Below are positions 11,458 to 24,820 of a stretch of DNA of 64,000 bases, piece after piece. The position numbers and the translations under genes were made by a program. Numbering within the stretch: position 1 is the first letter of the stretch; the number at the start of each line of letters is the position of its first letter. The notes under the pieces were generated by a model. The model was not told the origin of the DNA. It saw only the letters and a program-made list of their open reading frames with translations, and searched no databases. The stretch is from Gentiana macrophylla (lineage: Eukaryota; Streptophyta; Magnoliopsida; Gentianales; Gentianaceae). The stretch covers positions 32,861,255 through 32,925,254 of the forward strand of contig CM047810.1 of the NCBI GenBank assembly GCA_026214975.1, in the 5' to 3' direction.

Positions 11458-12594
11458 TTGACGGTCGATCCAGCCTGAATAACTTCAACAATGTTTTTAC
11501 GTTAACTAGATTTTAAATCGACGATCGATCCAGCTTGAGCAACCAAAAACATTGCGATCGGGTTAAGCGAACATTAAACTAATGGTAGACTGAGCCTGGT
11601 CAAACCCAAACATTGTAATGAGCTAAGTGAACATCAAATTGACAGTCGATCAAACCCGATCAACACTAAATCATCATAATCAGGTTAGTGAACCTAAGAA
11701 TGACGGTCGATCAAACAAGATCAACCAAAACACTAAAATCATAATAACTTGACCTTTAATCGACGGTTGATCAAGCCTAATCACCTAAACACCATAATTG
11801 GCTTAACATGAACGTAATTTTTATGGTTGATCAAGCCCCGTCAACCATAAACAAAGTAATTGGGTTAATTGAACCACAAATTGACGGTCAATCAAGCCCG
11901 ATCAACCTTAATCATTGTAGTTGGGTTAGATGAACTTCAAGTTCAACTTTGATTATGCCCGATCATGCAAAGATACTTTAATCGAGATAGGTAAATCTCA
12001 AATTGATGGTCGATCAAGCTTAATCAACCACAAACACTGTAATTGGGCAAGCTAAACATCAAATTGACATTACTCATGCCTGATCAACCATACACACTCT
12101 AATTGGGTTAAGTGAACCTCAATTTTCAGTCCATCAAAGCCCGTTCAAACTTAACCACTGTAATAGGGTTAACTGAACATTAAATTGACAGTCGATGAAG
12201 CTCTGCCTCAACAACGTAATCAGGTTAACTGAACCTTAAATCGACTATCAATCAAGCCTGAGCAACCACAAACATTGTAATTGAGTTAATTGAGCGATCC
12301 TTAATTTGACAGTAAATCGAGCCTGCTAACCCCAAACATTGTAATCGGATTAAGTGACCATCAAATTGACATTCGATCAAGCTCGATCAACCCTAAAAAT
12401 CTTAACTAGGTTAACTAAACCTCCAATTTACGATCGATCAAACACAATCTACCGAAACACTATAATCAATTTAATTGAACCTTGATTTGACGGTCGATCA
12501 AGCCAACCACAAACATTGTAATTAGGTTAACCAGAACACAAAATTTATGGTCGATCAAGCCTAGTCAAACATTAAACATTGTAATTGGGTTAAC
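11458..12594. repeat. ~60-bp satellite, about 19 units
   Basis: Nineteen units of about 57-65 bp follow head to tail. A typical unit has TTGACGGTCGATCAAGCC, then GATCAACC, ACATTGTAATCGGGTTAA and GTGAACCTCAAA. Divergence between neighbours is high, so the array is old. The core GGTCGATC...GATCAACC is an imperfect inverted repeat. It ends exactly where the CACTACACC motif at 12595 begins, and lies inside the larger CACTA-like element. No coding potential. Confidence 0.93.
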
Positions 12595-13674
12595 CACTAC
12601 ACCAAATTTATATCTAGTACGGGTGTAAACGTCTTTCGACAAATTTTCGTTTTCGATTAATTTTTTAGGTGGCCTTCGATAAAAAAGGATAATGCTTGGT
12701 CAGTGGATTTAATGCAAATTTAAATATAATTTATGGTAGAAATAAAATATGTATATATGAAATATAAAATAAAAAACCAAACCCTTCCCTTACTTCAGAA
12801 ATTATTCCCTTGTAACTACTCCTCAAATATCTCAACCCTATTCTTCGTGTAGTAAGGAAAAAGGTTCGAAAATTCATAATTAATCTTCTATTTCGCTAAA
12901 AATCGATTTAAGGCAACCATCGCGATCAGCGCTTCACCACGATCGCGTAACAAAATCCACACCACGATCCAAGAGGTATATCGTTTTCTCACTTTCTTCT
13001 AATCTCAATGTGTGGGATGAAGAATAGGGTTCTTAATCTCCAATTGTAATTTTTTTTTTGGTGAAGGAAAATCATAGGATTAATAATTCCTCATCCAAGG
13101 ATTTGCTCATGGGAAAATAAAAGGCGGGCATAACGACGAGAAATTCCATTAACGAATGTAGGTTGAGGTTCCTAATGATAGCTATTTTGGTAAATTAAAT
13201 AAAGAAGAGGAGAAGTGTGGTGATTGTCATATGTATGTATATATAATACAAGTTATATGATGCTTGTAGTGGGAAAAATAGAGGGATAGTGATTAACAGA
13301 TTAAGTGCAGTAGCAATTATTAGGTGCAAGAATGTATATATTGTAAAATATTTTGTTGGATACATTTTATATCATAAAAGTATCCAGGAAGGTGAGGCCG
13401 TGAGGAGAAAACAATGGTCATCTTTGAGGTCGATTAAACCGTGAAAATAAAATGATTCGGTCACCATTCAGTACACAATTTGTTAACCCAATTTAAAAAT
13501 AACTTACGAGCAAGTGTTGGATATGATTTATATAAAAATTGAGAGCTTTAATTTTAGATTTGGGTTTAATGTCGTGACTTTAATTTTTAGGGTATTTTAA
13601 ATGCGACCGTAGTATCAACTTTAGTCGTGTTTCTTGATAGATTTCTTGACCGAGAGCATATGATATTTGTAGTG
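12595..13674. mobile_element. Possible nested small CACTA-like element
   Basis: A second left-type terminus, CACTACACCAAATTTATATC, starts right after the satellite. At 13662-13674 GATATTTGTAGTG could be its right end. Both are flanked by AAC (12592-12594 and 13675-13677). Terminal similarity is limited to the first 7-10 bases, and a chance pairing cannot be excluded. No transposase is visible in the 1080 bp. Confidence 0.35.
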
Positions 13675-13856
13675 AACTCGTAAGACACTTGTATCCGCTT
13701 GAAGATGTTGTAGACCATCGAAGTATAAGGTAAAGGGTTGTACTGACCGTGTTGTGGGTTTTATTTGTAGCCTTGGATTCTCGTATTGTTGGTTCAATTG
13801 GATATGTGTTATTTGTTAAGATTAAAGGGCGGAGATCTTTAGTATAAATGGAAGAA

Positions 13857-13890
<34 letters not shown>

Positions 13891-16600
13891 AATACCACAT
13901 AATGAAAAAAGATGAGTATGGTGGATACTATACACATATTACTAGAAATAGGATTTCATGTCTAAAAAATGGGAGGAAGAAGCTGGTGGTGTAGAAGAAT
14001 TGCAGAAGAAGGAAGTGTACATTTGTTATCGTAAGTAAAAATATAAAATTTTCCTAGATGTACTAATGAAAGCTATGGCATTACCGTCTCGCCTCTGTTT
14101 TATAACTTGACATGGGATTATGCGTTAATTGAAAGTACCTTCCCATCCACTTATGTTCTAGACTTGTTGAGATATATTTATAGTATTCAAGAAGGGAAAA
14201 ATTGAAATGTAGAAGAATATGTCTTGTTGGATAAATAATGCTTGTTTAGTGACATTTGTTGACTAAAGGGCCCTAGTTAAACCTAAAAGATGTCGTTTGT
14301 TCAATTATATTATCATACAATTGTATTTTAAGACGGATATTGCGCTAGAGATTGGTCATTGTAGGTTGCCCTTTTGCATTTTGGATTGACTTATAAGCTA
14401 TTAGACTTATAATTTTCTTTCTAGTTGTGTAATATCAATAGATTGTGGAATAAGATTGCGACTCTTTAATCGAGAACTTGTAGTCACTCTATTATGATAT
14501 GTTTGAAATATGCATTTGCCTTGATTGACCATAAATTGGCGTTGGTTTAATGCTCTTATCCATGTGATGATTGGTGGAAGGTGATTGTATCTAAAGAGAT
14601 TATTAAACACACATGATTTAATCCCACTTGGTTACTCACCAATGTCTTTTCTTTCATTTGTGCCCAATATCAGTCTTACTAGTCGTGTGTTTTGCTTGTA
14701 AATGTTACGTCATGCTTCGAATAAACATAAACTAGATTACATGTAAACATGTTTTGTTTGAAGGTAACTTAGTTACTTTTAGTTTAAAATAATTGCATAT
14801 TCTAGTCTTTGTTAAGTGTTGAATAAGCATAATGGATATTATGTATTGCATATTCTAGTCTTTGTTTCAATGATTCTAGTGATTATATTGATACGTCCAT
14901 TATCTGACCTAGTTTTGTCATGGTCCTACTTGTTTAAGAGTAGTGTGTGATGGTTTGGAAGCTTTTTTTAAAGAATAATTTCTTGTTTCATGGGTTTTTT
15001 TGCCTGGTTTAAAATCTGATAAGGTGGTTGAATATCTTTGATGCATATGTTGATTTTCTTAATGATCTTTGCAAGTTTACCTTAGTAAGTATATGCATAT
15101 TCAACGGCCAAGACATTTGGAATTTATGTAAACATAGAGGGTTGGAACATTCGAACAAAATCATTGAGTTGAATTGGAGAAAAACATAAGCGCGTCTTGA
15201 AAAGCATCTCATGTCTATGATGTCTTGCTCTTTCCTTCTCCCCTTTCCCTCTATATCATTCTTTTTTTTTCCCTATAATCTCCCGTTAAATGTTGTGTGC
15301 ACAAGTTCTATTTACTTAGATGAACGCACTTCATTGTTTATTAATTTAGCTAAGATTTAGAAATAAAACATGATCCTTCTTTTGTGTGAGATTTTGTGGT
15401 ACATAACTCCCTTCCATTTTTCTCATGATCCGTTGCATTATGTATCAGGAATGTGAACAGTTTACACCGTTGATGGGGCATGAATTAAAAAGACCTATAC
15501 AATAGTTCTAGATATTGCTGAAAATTATTTTCCAAGAAATGCAGGATCTGCAAACGGAGTTTTGAAGATTTAGAATACAATCTTGATTTCAATAGCCAAT
15601 AGGTCAATACCGTGCATGGAGGACGTTCGATTGGAGCTGGACACACTACAACGCATGAAGTAAATATATGTTTATTTTGTTTAATTCCGTTGCATTTACA
15701 TACATAATATGTTTCCTTCTTATTTTAAATTTTCTTCTTTATAACAACTTGTCATGTTTTAGATTTTTTTGTGGCCAGAGATTGTTTAAAAATCGATCTA
15801 AATAAACTCAAAGAAGAAGAGGTCAAAAAACTGCACGGCTTAGTTGGCACTGTGAGGGAGGGAAACATTAGTGATGTGAATACTCTTCTTGATGTATAAA
15901 GGGTGAGAAGGAGTTAGACCGATTTGCAGAGTAGAAGAGATCCAATTCAACTTGATATGAAAGGTGAGAATCTATTGTGTATTAAATCTTATACATGAAT
16001 CTATTACAATCCAACATTGTGGAATTTACATTTGTTTTTGTCGATTTCACCTATAAAATGTTTAACACAAGGATAAGATATTTTGCTTGGGGTTTTAAAA
16101 TGCAAGCAATGTTAGGATAATGAAAGCGAGTGGATCAAGAAATATGTCTTTGAATTTACTTAACGTTGATGCTCGATGTGGTTAACTACTACAAGATGAA
16201 GGAAGACTATGGAGGAGTAAGCAACAAAAGCTATGAATTGTCTTTGGGGTGAATTATTCAACTTGCTCAATTATTAAATTTTCATTTTCGGTAACTCCTT
16301 TAGGGCAACTATTGTTACTCTTGAATATAGCTAGAAAAATTTGATCTACTTTTTCAACTTTTGAATATCAATTTGATAGAGGTGGTGTTTATGTTGACCA
16401 TGTCTTTTGGTGTGGTTCTTGAAATTTATGATATTAATGCCCAAGTTTAGTACTTTACTCATATATGGGCAAACTGTGACCTAAACATGGCCAACAATTT
16501 TGTCAAGTGTGTAAGAAAACGGGTTACTAGATCCCCGACAAACGTATTATTTTTCAAGAAATTGTCATTAATACAAAAAGGACGGTTTGACTATGTACCA
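13675..16600. other. Unrecognised interior of the CACTA-like element
   Basis: About 2.9 kb of AT-rich DNA with no frame above about 70 codons that resembles a known family, apart from a 106-codon frame made largely by the T run near 13860. Short gene-like pieces with GT/AG-like borders around 13970-14035, 15540-15660 and 15770-15900 could be decayed exons of an element gene, but I cannot assign them. Confidence 0.4.
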
Positions 16601-17026
16601 TGCAATTGCTGTAAAAGTCATGATAATTAAAAAAAAATCTCGGTAAATTATTATTTAAAAAACTGCGGCACATGTAACAAATGTTGGTAAATTGCCAAGA
16701 GTGTCATTCTAAATGAAAAGGCGTCGGCAAATTTGCCACAAAGAAAGTGCAAAGTGACGGGAAAACCGCCATAAAAGAAATTCGACACATTAGGGAAGTG
16801 TCGACAATGTGCCGCAAAAGAAAACCCAACACTTTTTCTAAGTGCCATATAATTGCCACAAGCGTTTACCGACGGAACAAAAAAAGTGCATAAACATTGC
16901 CGGCGCTTGATATTCACGACACTTAAATAAATGCCATTTTATGTGTCGTGATTGTTTTTACTGGCGCTTAATTCCTATTGTCCCGGCATTTATTTTGTGC
17001 CGCAATAAGCCAAAAATGTTGTAGTG

Positions 17027-17426
17027 AAAGATTGATATCGGGTTATATATGATATCTGGTATAAGCTGACCCTTATGTGGCCATCACTGCTTTTATAAAT
17101 ATTATTGTATATATGATTGTGCCAAATTGTCTAATGTAGTTTCAAATATATTTTAATGTGTGAAGGCTCTGCATTATGCACAAACTGAACCTCAATTGGT
17201 TCAAAGGCTCACAACTCTTGTTACAACCGGTTAACTAGGGTAGATTCGAGGTGGTTGACTAGAAGATTGATATGATTATGAGAATGATGTCACTGTTGGG
17301 GATTAGATCATGCTGCACCAACAAGTTAGATATAAAGGTTATAGTTTATCCTTTGTAATTTTATAATTTTTTTTTTTTGAATGATTGTTAATGGAATTAT
17401 TTATTGAATGATTGTTAATCATTTGT

Positions 17427-17493
<67 letters not shown>

Positions 17494-18695
17494 CTTTATG
17501 GCTTTACTTATTGGGGTTTTAGTATAATGTCTGAAATGGCGGCGAGAGCTTTGCAGGATACTCCCGATACAACCCTTAATGGACCCTAAAGGTAAGGAGT
17601 TAGGCCATGAAACCTTGGTCCAGTCATACAGATCTATTTTTGGTAGCTTGAAGCCGTTTGACTTAGGAAATTGTTGTATTTCCTATGTAAAGAGGGAAGT
17701 TATCTAAAGCTCATGCCTACCACTTCGTAGAATGTTGTTCATCTCTGCTCGGGCTACGTCGTGTAGTCTTCTAGCTTTAGTACTTTCTTTCTCCCTCATG
17801 GGTTTTCTATCTCTTGTCCTAGAAACAACATTTTCATGCTGAGGTAGCTTTTCTTTGCATCTACCCTTTACAAGTTTCATGTATCACATAGCCCTTTCCT
17901 TTTCTGATTTGATCTACTATAGAGACGAATAAATTAGGATTACTGCCCAGTCTGCCCACCAACTGCTGGGCAATTCGAAGCATTTCCTGAGCAATATTAT
18001 TTTCTCTGCTTCTTGCATGGGTCTAGATGTTCCTGTTGCGTCCCACACAAGTAGTGTATTTATTCCGGGTGCGTTGATTCGTTTCGTGACATGTACGCAG
18101 GACCTTAACCGGTTGCTTTATTATTTTTGCACGTTTTGTTGTCTTTTGGAGGCAGGTTTCACTATTTTAACTCACAAGAACTTAAGAAAGCCATCCTTAT
18201 AGCGACAAAATGACGATATCGGATTCCATCGGATATAAAATTGAGTATCAAATAATAACTGGGGTTTCAGTTGATTATCCGAAAAGCTTTTCATGTGGTC
18301 CTGCAAAACAAACATGGCGTGAGAGGTCCCAAGGCTTGCCTTCGGGGGGACACTATGGCGCTCTGGTCAATACATTGATAGAGAAATTTCTATGTAAACA
18401 GTGAGCATGATGTAAGAGTATGCGTATATTTTGCATGTAATGGGTGAGTATTGGGAGTACCTTGTAGATAAGGAGAATGACCCTTTTATATAGTGTTCCG
18501 TTTTGGGAAGGAATGTTATTGGGCATTAAAATAGTGGGAAAATATGTTACAACTCATGTAGTGGTTGAGGCGACTATTATGGAGCTGTTATAGCTCAGGT
18601 CAGAATGAGCGGTTATAACTCGCGGCGTAAAGTCCGGAATGCTCTCTTAGTGGAGGTGGAGGACCGATGACGACCTGCGCCAGATTGGAGACTAG
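17027..18695. other. Unassigned interval, part LTR-like, with a TA microsatellite
   Basis: A (TA)n run of about 60 bp lies at 17429-17489. The part from about 18280 contains GCCTTCGGGGGGACACTATGG and a later CCTTTTATATAGTG, phrases common in promoter regions of plant LTRs. No boundaries could be set. Minus-strand frames around 17900-18030 have a coding-like look but match nothing I recognise. Confidence 0.4.
17429..17489. repeat. (TA)n microsatellite
   Basis: About 30 uninterrupted TA dinucleotides. Confidence 0.97.
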
Positions 18696-19989
18696 TAGGG
18701 ATGACAATGGGTACGGGTGGGTATGGATTTAGCACTATCCATACCCTACCTATCAAAATAAATCCTACCCATACTCTAACCATTACCCACGCGGGTAGAT
18801 TATTCGAAACTCACACCCTCCCCACGCAGATATCCACGGGTCTGTTGATATCCGTGGATACCTGATCTCTTTAATAACTAAGCATCTCAATAACATATAA
18901 TGAAGAATGAAGTTTTATTGGCATCGTGAAAATGCTCCGCACAATACGTATTTTTATTTTTTTTACTACTAAAAGATGCCAAAAAAAATTATTTTTTACA
19001 ATTCATGTATAAAATTTTGTCTATAAAAAAGTCACCCCGCTAGATATTTATTATACATATTAAAATAATGTCATTGATGTTAACGTTACCCACAATCGTC
19101 ATTGTGAGTGACGTTCATGTAATTTAGAAAACGTTTATTTATAAAAAGTGTGGTGTCATGTAATAATTCCTGTGGTGCTTTTAACAATCGTGATGTTCGA
19201 AATATTTTTGTAATGTCGATAGACCACCACCCCCCAAAATCATGTCATAAATTTGAATAATTAACATAGACAAATAACTATAAACCTTAATATCACAGAC
19301 GCAAGAAGAATTTTCTAAGCGATTAGTTATAACGTACGATAGTGCTTGTGAAATTGTAGGTCATTTATCAAAATTATTAAAAAAAAAGATATTAAAATAA
19401 CCCAAGCGAATACATAAAGTGTCTAAAAGTCAACACTTATATTAAAGTTTCTTTTTCATTCAATCTATCTCTCATTCTAAAAGTTGATTTAAAAGTCACA
19501 TAAATCATTGTCATGGAGAAAATATTTCTAACAATAGTTTGTTGAGATGTTTACTCGATCTCAATTATTTTTTATCGATCAAGAACACCAACTTTATAAT
19601 ATATTAGAAAAACATCATTCAAATTATGGTCTAACTATATTTAAACGGACGTTCATATCATATTTTTACCCTTAACTAACGTGGGGGAGTTCTCCGACCA
19701 TCAACAACATGATCTTCATATGACAGACTATTAAAAATTGTGTTCGAATTCCTTTATTTATTTTTCATGAGTTAGGTAAAATATAGAACTTATTCATCTA
19801 ATCTCAAGGTAAGAATTGCTTATATATGTCTCTGATTTTGAGACGGAACAGTGTATATTATATATATATATATTCGGGTGAAAAATATATATATCCATAC
19901 TCTATCCTATCCTACCCTTAAATATATTCTACCCTAACGGGTAGGGTTGGGTGGATATCCATCATGTAAAATCGAAATTGTCATCCATA
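18696..19989. mobile_element. Non-autonomous hAT-like element
   Basis: The left end TAGGGATGACAATGGGTACG and the reverse complement of the right end TATGGATGACAATTTCG match in 12 of the first 13 bases. This is the Ac-like terminal form of hAT elements. Subterminal GGGTAGGGT/ACCCTACCC and GGATATCC motifs at both ends are shared with the element at 29578-33706. No 8-bp TSD is preserved. The same G-rich repeated sequence (CCGATGACGACCTGCGCC and relatives) lies on both sides, which supports insertion into a pre-existing repeat. No coding sequence. Confidence 0.6.
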
Positions 19990-21665
19990 TATAGATATAA
20001 GAGATCGAGGTGACCTGCACCATGTCGTTAATAGGAGACCGTGGACGTCATGCGTCATTCCGGCTATAAGGGACCGATGACAATCTGCGTCATATTGGCC
20101 ATATGATATCTAGGGGCGCCATGCGCCATGTTCAGATGAGTTTTGTTGATAGAAGCCTCAATATTGAACTGAGTCAATGTTGACCCATATGCTGAGGTGG
20201 TCTTTAGTATTTTATATGAGGCATGATGAGTTAAGTGTCCCGCATGGGCGGATTTGTGTGTCTCCGGGTGGGGTTACATGACCCTACTGAGATCATGATT
20301 TTTTTTTTGTATTAAACGATATGGTATTGTTGTTAAAAAAATGTCATTTTGTTGTTAAAAATGTAGTTTCAGGCTCCCGTGACCCTACTGAAACAAATAT
20401 ATAGACAAAAAAAAAAAAATAGTTTTACGGTCCGGTAAACCGAATGAGGAAAATTTCTGGGTCCGTCAATGATGTCACGTGTAAGGTGACCGATCTTACC
20501 TATATCTTAGGTATGTTTCATAGGCATGTGTAGCCTAGCACGCCAACATCCCTTTGTGCATTGACAACAGTATAAATTTTGTCCTGGTTATCATTTTCAT
20601 TAAGGGCAGGCATGATTCATGATTCTATCATGAATTTATGATTATATTAGTGTCGGCCACGTTTTATTTAAATTTATGTACTAGCTATTTCAGAACTGGC
20701 GTTGTCAAAAATGGCACGCCAACTTCAATATATATACGTGACAAAATAATAAATATTTATTACTGCATGTTGATGTTGATGTTGATGTTGATGAACTTTC
20801 CAAGTTAATCAACCATCTCTTTTTTTTTTTTTTTTTTGGTTTTTAATTCTTATCTGTCAAAATTTGTTTTATTGCTAATCAAGAAAATCATTACTCACCT
20901 TAGAAACACCAGTTGTTGTTCAGTACGATAAGCATTTTTGCCTCCTCGTATAAAATGTATGTGAGTCGTGACAATGAGAAAAAGGAAGTTTAGTTGACAA
21001 GGAAACTTAGGCTCTCGGTGTACAAGGTTGACCAAGAAGAGTATATAATACTTATGGAGAAAAAAAAAAACAAGTGCAAGAGGACGTATTCAGCAATTGG
21101 TCAAGTCTAATGACAAATGGGACGTCGAGAACATACTTAATTACATTATTTGTCATACAATGAATAGAAATTGATGATATTAAATAATACGTAACATTGT
21201 GGGTGATAAAAGGGTGATGATAAAGGGGTGGTATACTAAGAGGGAGTGGGAGTTGGGGGTCGGGGTTTGACGGTGGGGTGATTTAGGGTTGGTACGTAGG
21301 GTATGCGTGAGGGTGAGGTGGTAAGGGCAGCGAGGATATATGGTAAAGATGCAAGGGTGAATATTTATGGGTCGGGTGGTTAGCTATGTCGAGGTAGGGG
21401 CAAGGCAATTGGGGTGAGTGAAGCATGTTGAGGTTCGGGTGGTAAGGTAGGGATGATGGGGTTCAATGCATGTTTCCCTTACGGGTTATTAATTATTTGC
21501 GCCCACCCATTCTAATACTGCACCCCACCTACCGATGCACCACACCGTTTTAACAGAATCGACTTTATGAAAATCTGTTTTAGAGCTAATTAAAAAACAA
21601 TTTTTAGTATCATATACTCCTAGTACGGCAGGTCCTTCCTTATTTCCGGTTACCTCGATTCCACC
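19990..21665. other. Unassigned interval with low-complexity tracts
   Basis: Contains diverged copies of a GACCGATGACAATCTGCG-type repeat (20000-20110), a TGATGT hexamer repeat (20768-20793), a T run at 20819-20837 and a strongly G-rich, C-poor plus strand at about 21200-21475. The last ~100 bp resembles 7985-8110. No gene seen. Confidence 0.45.
21200..21475 (+). repeat. G-rich, C-poor tract
   Basis: About 275 bp with frequent GGGG/GGG runs (for example GGGAGTTGGGGGTCGGGG) and almost no C on the plus strand. It is not a clean tandem repeat. G-quadruplex formation is possible but only inferred. Confidence 0.7.
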
Positions 21666-22930
21666 GTGACCTCAAATATACAATCCACTACTACAAATCA
21701 AACCCGCATGTTTAGACCCTCTCAAATTCCTCTGACTTCGACTAGGATCAGCACGAATGTAATCGATGGAAGCTCCAACCCCATCTCCAGAGCTCCGCCA
21801 CCTCTTCCAACTATATTTCAAACAACCCATTTCGATTCCGCCTTCTTTCGCCCTGAAATCATCCCTAATGTCACACAAACTTCTTTCCCTTTGCCACTTT
21901 CGTTTCTAATGACTACCACTCCATGAGCTTTCAATCCTACTCCCATTGGCGGTCACCTGACACAAACCTGCACTGTTAAGCTTGATTGGAACAATTATCT
22001 TCTCTAGAAGTCCACCATCATTCCTATGTCCGAGGTCACCGCATATATGGACACCTCCTGGGCACACAACCATGTCCTCCTCAGATCTCTACTACCTCCT
22101 TGTTTGGGTCCACTCTTAATCAAGCATATGATGACTGGGTTGCAACATATCTACTATTGATGGGATGACTCATGACTTCCATGACTGAACAAGCCCTTCT
22201 AAAGGTAGTCGGCTGCTCAACTGCTCATGAAGCCTAAAAAACCTTAAAAATGTTGTTTAACAATCGTTCTGAGGCTAGGATGTTGGAATACAAAGGAGCA
22301 CTCGCTAGGACTGATAAGGGATCAAGGTCTATGATGGATTACCTAGCATTGAAGAAATCTCACTCCGATGGCGTAGCAGCAGCATGCTATTCTATATCTA
22401 ATTCTGAGCTCATTCTTGCTAAACTTAGAGGGGCTAGGTAAGGACTACAAATATGTTATTGTTAACATTACTCATTATCATGGCAATAGGTTCAGTCATA
22501 ACCTGTGACACATGAACGTTTGTTAGCTCGTTTTAATCCTACTGTCATTATTATGGAAATCAAGACTCTAATAGTGGTGGTAGAAATGAAGGTGGTAGAA
22601 ATGCTCCAACTTCAGGCCTATTTGTCAGGTGTGCAACAAATCTGGGCACCACAACGACTCCTTTGCTATTATAGGTATGATTGGACTCAGTTCTTTGGAC
22701 ATACAGAACCTATTTCCAACACTGGTCAGCCCCTGCTGGAAACACTAGACACAATCCCTTTCAAAATTCAAGTCCAATGGCTAATGCTGCCAATGTAGCC
22801 TCTGCTGACACTCTTATGGATTCAAGGTGGTATGCTGACAGTGGTGCAACTAGTCACATAGCCTCAGATTTGAATAGCCTACATCTGAGTTCAGTTATAA
22901 AGCTCGGCGACACTCTTCTTTGTGGGTAAT
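21666..22930 (+). pseudogene. Copia gag and protease remnant
   Basis: Begins with a Ser/Thr/Pro-rich leader, then a gag-type KLDWNNYLL segment. A frame follows with LKMLFNNRSEARMLEYKGAL and a MMDYLALKK segment typical of copia gag (UBN2-like). A broken zinc-knuckle region with a Cys-x2-Cys and GHH-like residues is near 22625-22670. The aspartic protease motif is read at 22825-22862 as WYADSGATSHI. At least five frame changes or stops separate these pieces, so no functional product is possible. Confidence 0.8.
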
Positions 22931-23040
22931 GGTGAGTCCCCCAGAATCTCTCATATTGGTTACTCTAACCTACTTGGCAAATTCAATTCTAATCTCCATC
23001 TCAATCATATCTTACATGTCCATGGTATCACAAAAATCTT

Positions 23041-24700
23041 TTGAGTGTTTCTTAAGTTTAATTCTAATTCTTGTTTTGTAAAGGATCTGGATACAAAGAG
23101 AATCATATTGGAAGGAGCTCTGAGGAATGGTCTTTGTCAGATGCATTTTCCCTCAAGCTCTGGCTCTCTTCAGTCCAATGGAGCTCAATCTAAAGTTAAG
23201 TCTTATCTCTCTTGGAATAATTCTGGTTCCGAGTGTTGGTTAGTATGAAATCTAGTAGGAAACCCAATTTTTGTCATAGAAGGTTAGGGAACCCCTCTAG
23301 TAGGGTTTTAAATCGAGTTCTATAGATATGTAATATCAATCTGAATTCTAATGAAAATTTATCTTTTGTGAAGCTTGTGTTTATGGTAAGCAACATGCTC
23401 TTCCTTATCCCGCTTCTGTTTCTTAAACTACTATGCCCTTTGAGCTTGTTTATTCTGATCTGTGGTGTCCAACACCCATTACTTCCACAGATGGATATAG
23501 TTACTACATTGGCTTTCTTGATGATATGACTAGGCACACTTGCATCTTTCCTTTAAAATTGAAGTTTGATGCCTTTAATGCTTTTCTTCAATTTAAGTCC
23601 TTGGTAGAAAATCAATTCACTCATAAGATTAAATATGTTCAAACGGTTTGGGGTGGTGAATTCTGGTCTTTTACTAATACCTTAAAAGAATCAGGCATTC
23701 GAGTTAGACACCTTGCCCTCATGCCCATGCCCAAAATGGTAAGATTGAAAGGAAACATAGGTGTATAATGGAGATGGGTTTGAATATGTTGGCTTAAGCC
23801 TCCATGCCCCTCAAATTTGGGTAGGAATGTTTTCAACAGGTCCGGCCCTGGATTTTTTTGGGCCTTCGGTGACTTTGCCGGATGAGGGCCTTTTAGTTCG
23901 AAGTTTTTTTTTCTCTGAAAACATACAAAATATTACTTCAGCATTGCGCTTCTAAAATTTGTAGATAAAAAATTCAAATTCATTGATGTTAGATATTTTT
24001 TCTTATATTGTTATCGTTTGTATTTGGGTTGCTATAACAAAACGAGAAACACCCCTAGCTGAACGGATGCACCTATATATGAAATTCGAATTGATACATC
24101 TGAGTTATTATAAATTTGAGCCTATAACTTGGACCTTTATCAATTCAAATATTTTTTTAACAAATTATATTAGTAAGACTATAATTTGAGCCTTTATCAA
24201 TTCATGTAATCTTTATCACATTATATTAGGTTGGTTGGTATTGTACCTACACGATTTTTTTAACCAACATGTAATCTGTTATTCAAGATTTGGCGGTGGA
24301 CCTTCGGCAGCCGCCTGGACCGCATTAGTTTTCAACACACTGTTAGACTCATAAATTGTATCCCCACTCCTGTCCTTAATCACAAATGTCCTTTTGAGAG
24401 CCTTTTTCATAAACAACTAGATTATACAATGGTTAAAGTGTTTGGTAGTGCTTGCTACCCTAACACCAGATCATTTTTTCTCGAAAAAATCTAATTCCAC
24501 AGTCAAAAGTGTACTCACTTGGGGGTCAGCCCTGCTCATAAGGGCTATCTTTGCTTATATCATCAGGGTAGAGTTTATGTCTCAAGAGATGTGATCTTTG
24601 ATGAGTTCACTTTTCCTTATCATGCTCCTAATCATACTCATAATTAGCCTATACCTTCCTCAATCTCTGTTGACCCTCTTCTGTCCTAACTAGTCTCACT
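23041..24700 (+). pseudogene. Copia integrase remnant
   Basis: A pre-integrase segment (CFVKDLDTKRIILEG) is followed by the integrase core: FELVYSDLWCP carrying the first catalytic Asp, GFLDDMTRHTCIFPL, then FKSLVENQF. At the second catalytic position the family's TDNGGEF-type motif reads TVWGGEF, so the Asp is lost. The MITE at 23839-24327 splits the rest; beyond it come FEPL/FHKQLDY-like and FGSACYP segments. Multiple stops. Confidence 0.8.
23839..24327. mobile_element. 489-bp MITE inserted in the copia integrase
   Basis: The copia sequence is interrupted between two copies of GTTTTCAACA (23829-23838 and 24328-24337); removing one copy and the insert restores continuous copia sequence. The ends (GGTCCGGCCCTGG on the left, CGGTCCAGGCGG reverse-complemented on the right) are weakly similar. 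A 9-10-bp TSD would suit a Mutator-type MITE, an 8-bp one hAT; the exact length is ambiguous. No coding capacity. Confidence 0.75.
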
Positions 24701-24820
24701 ACATCAAACTGAGTCTCCATATCCAACCACTATCTCAACAATTGACACTCCCATACTCCTATATCTACTACACATACATCCTCTCATCTTTATCAACACA
24801 TTGAGTCCCCTAAGCAAGCT

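Larger units (their letters stand above)
10005..17026. mobile_element. CACTA-like DNA transposon, non-autonomous or decayed
   Basis: The left end reads CACTACACCAAAACAGGCC and the right end, reverse-complemented, CACTACAACATTTTTGGC. Both are followed by GCGACAC/GCGGCAC. The flanks give a 3-bp TSD, AAA (10002-10004 and 17027-17029), as expected for CACTA elements. Both ends have dense subterminal short motifs in both orientations: TGTCGT/CGACA on the left (10020-10310) and GTGCCG/TTGCCA/GTGTCG on the right (16660-17010). The interior has no recognisable TNP2-type transposase. It includes the satellite at 11458-12594, a possible nested element (12595-13674) and about 3 kb of unrecognised AT-rich sequence with a 28-bp T run near 13860. 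A 3-bp TSD alone is weak; the matching subterminal architecture carries the call. Confidence 0.65.

Noticed and set aside
13580..13900. 106-codon minus-strand frame with poly-Lys start
   Set aside because: The Lys run is just the T tract near 13860; the rest has no recognisable domain.
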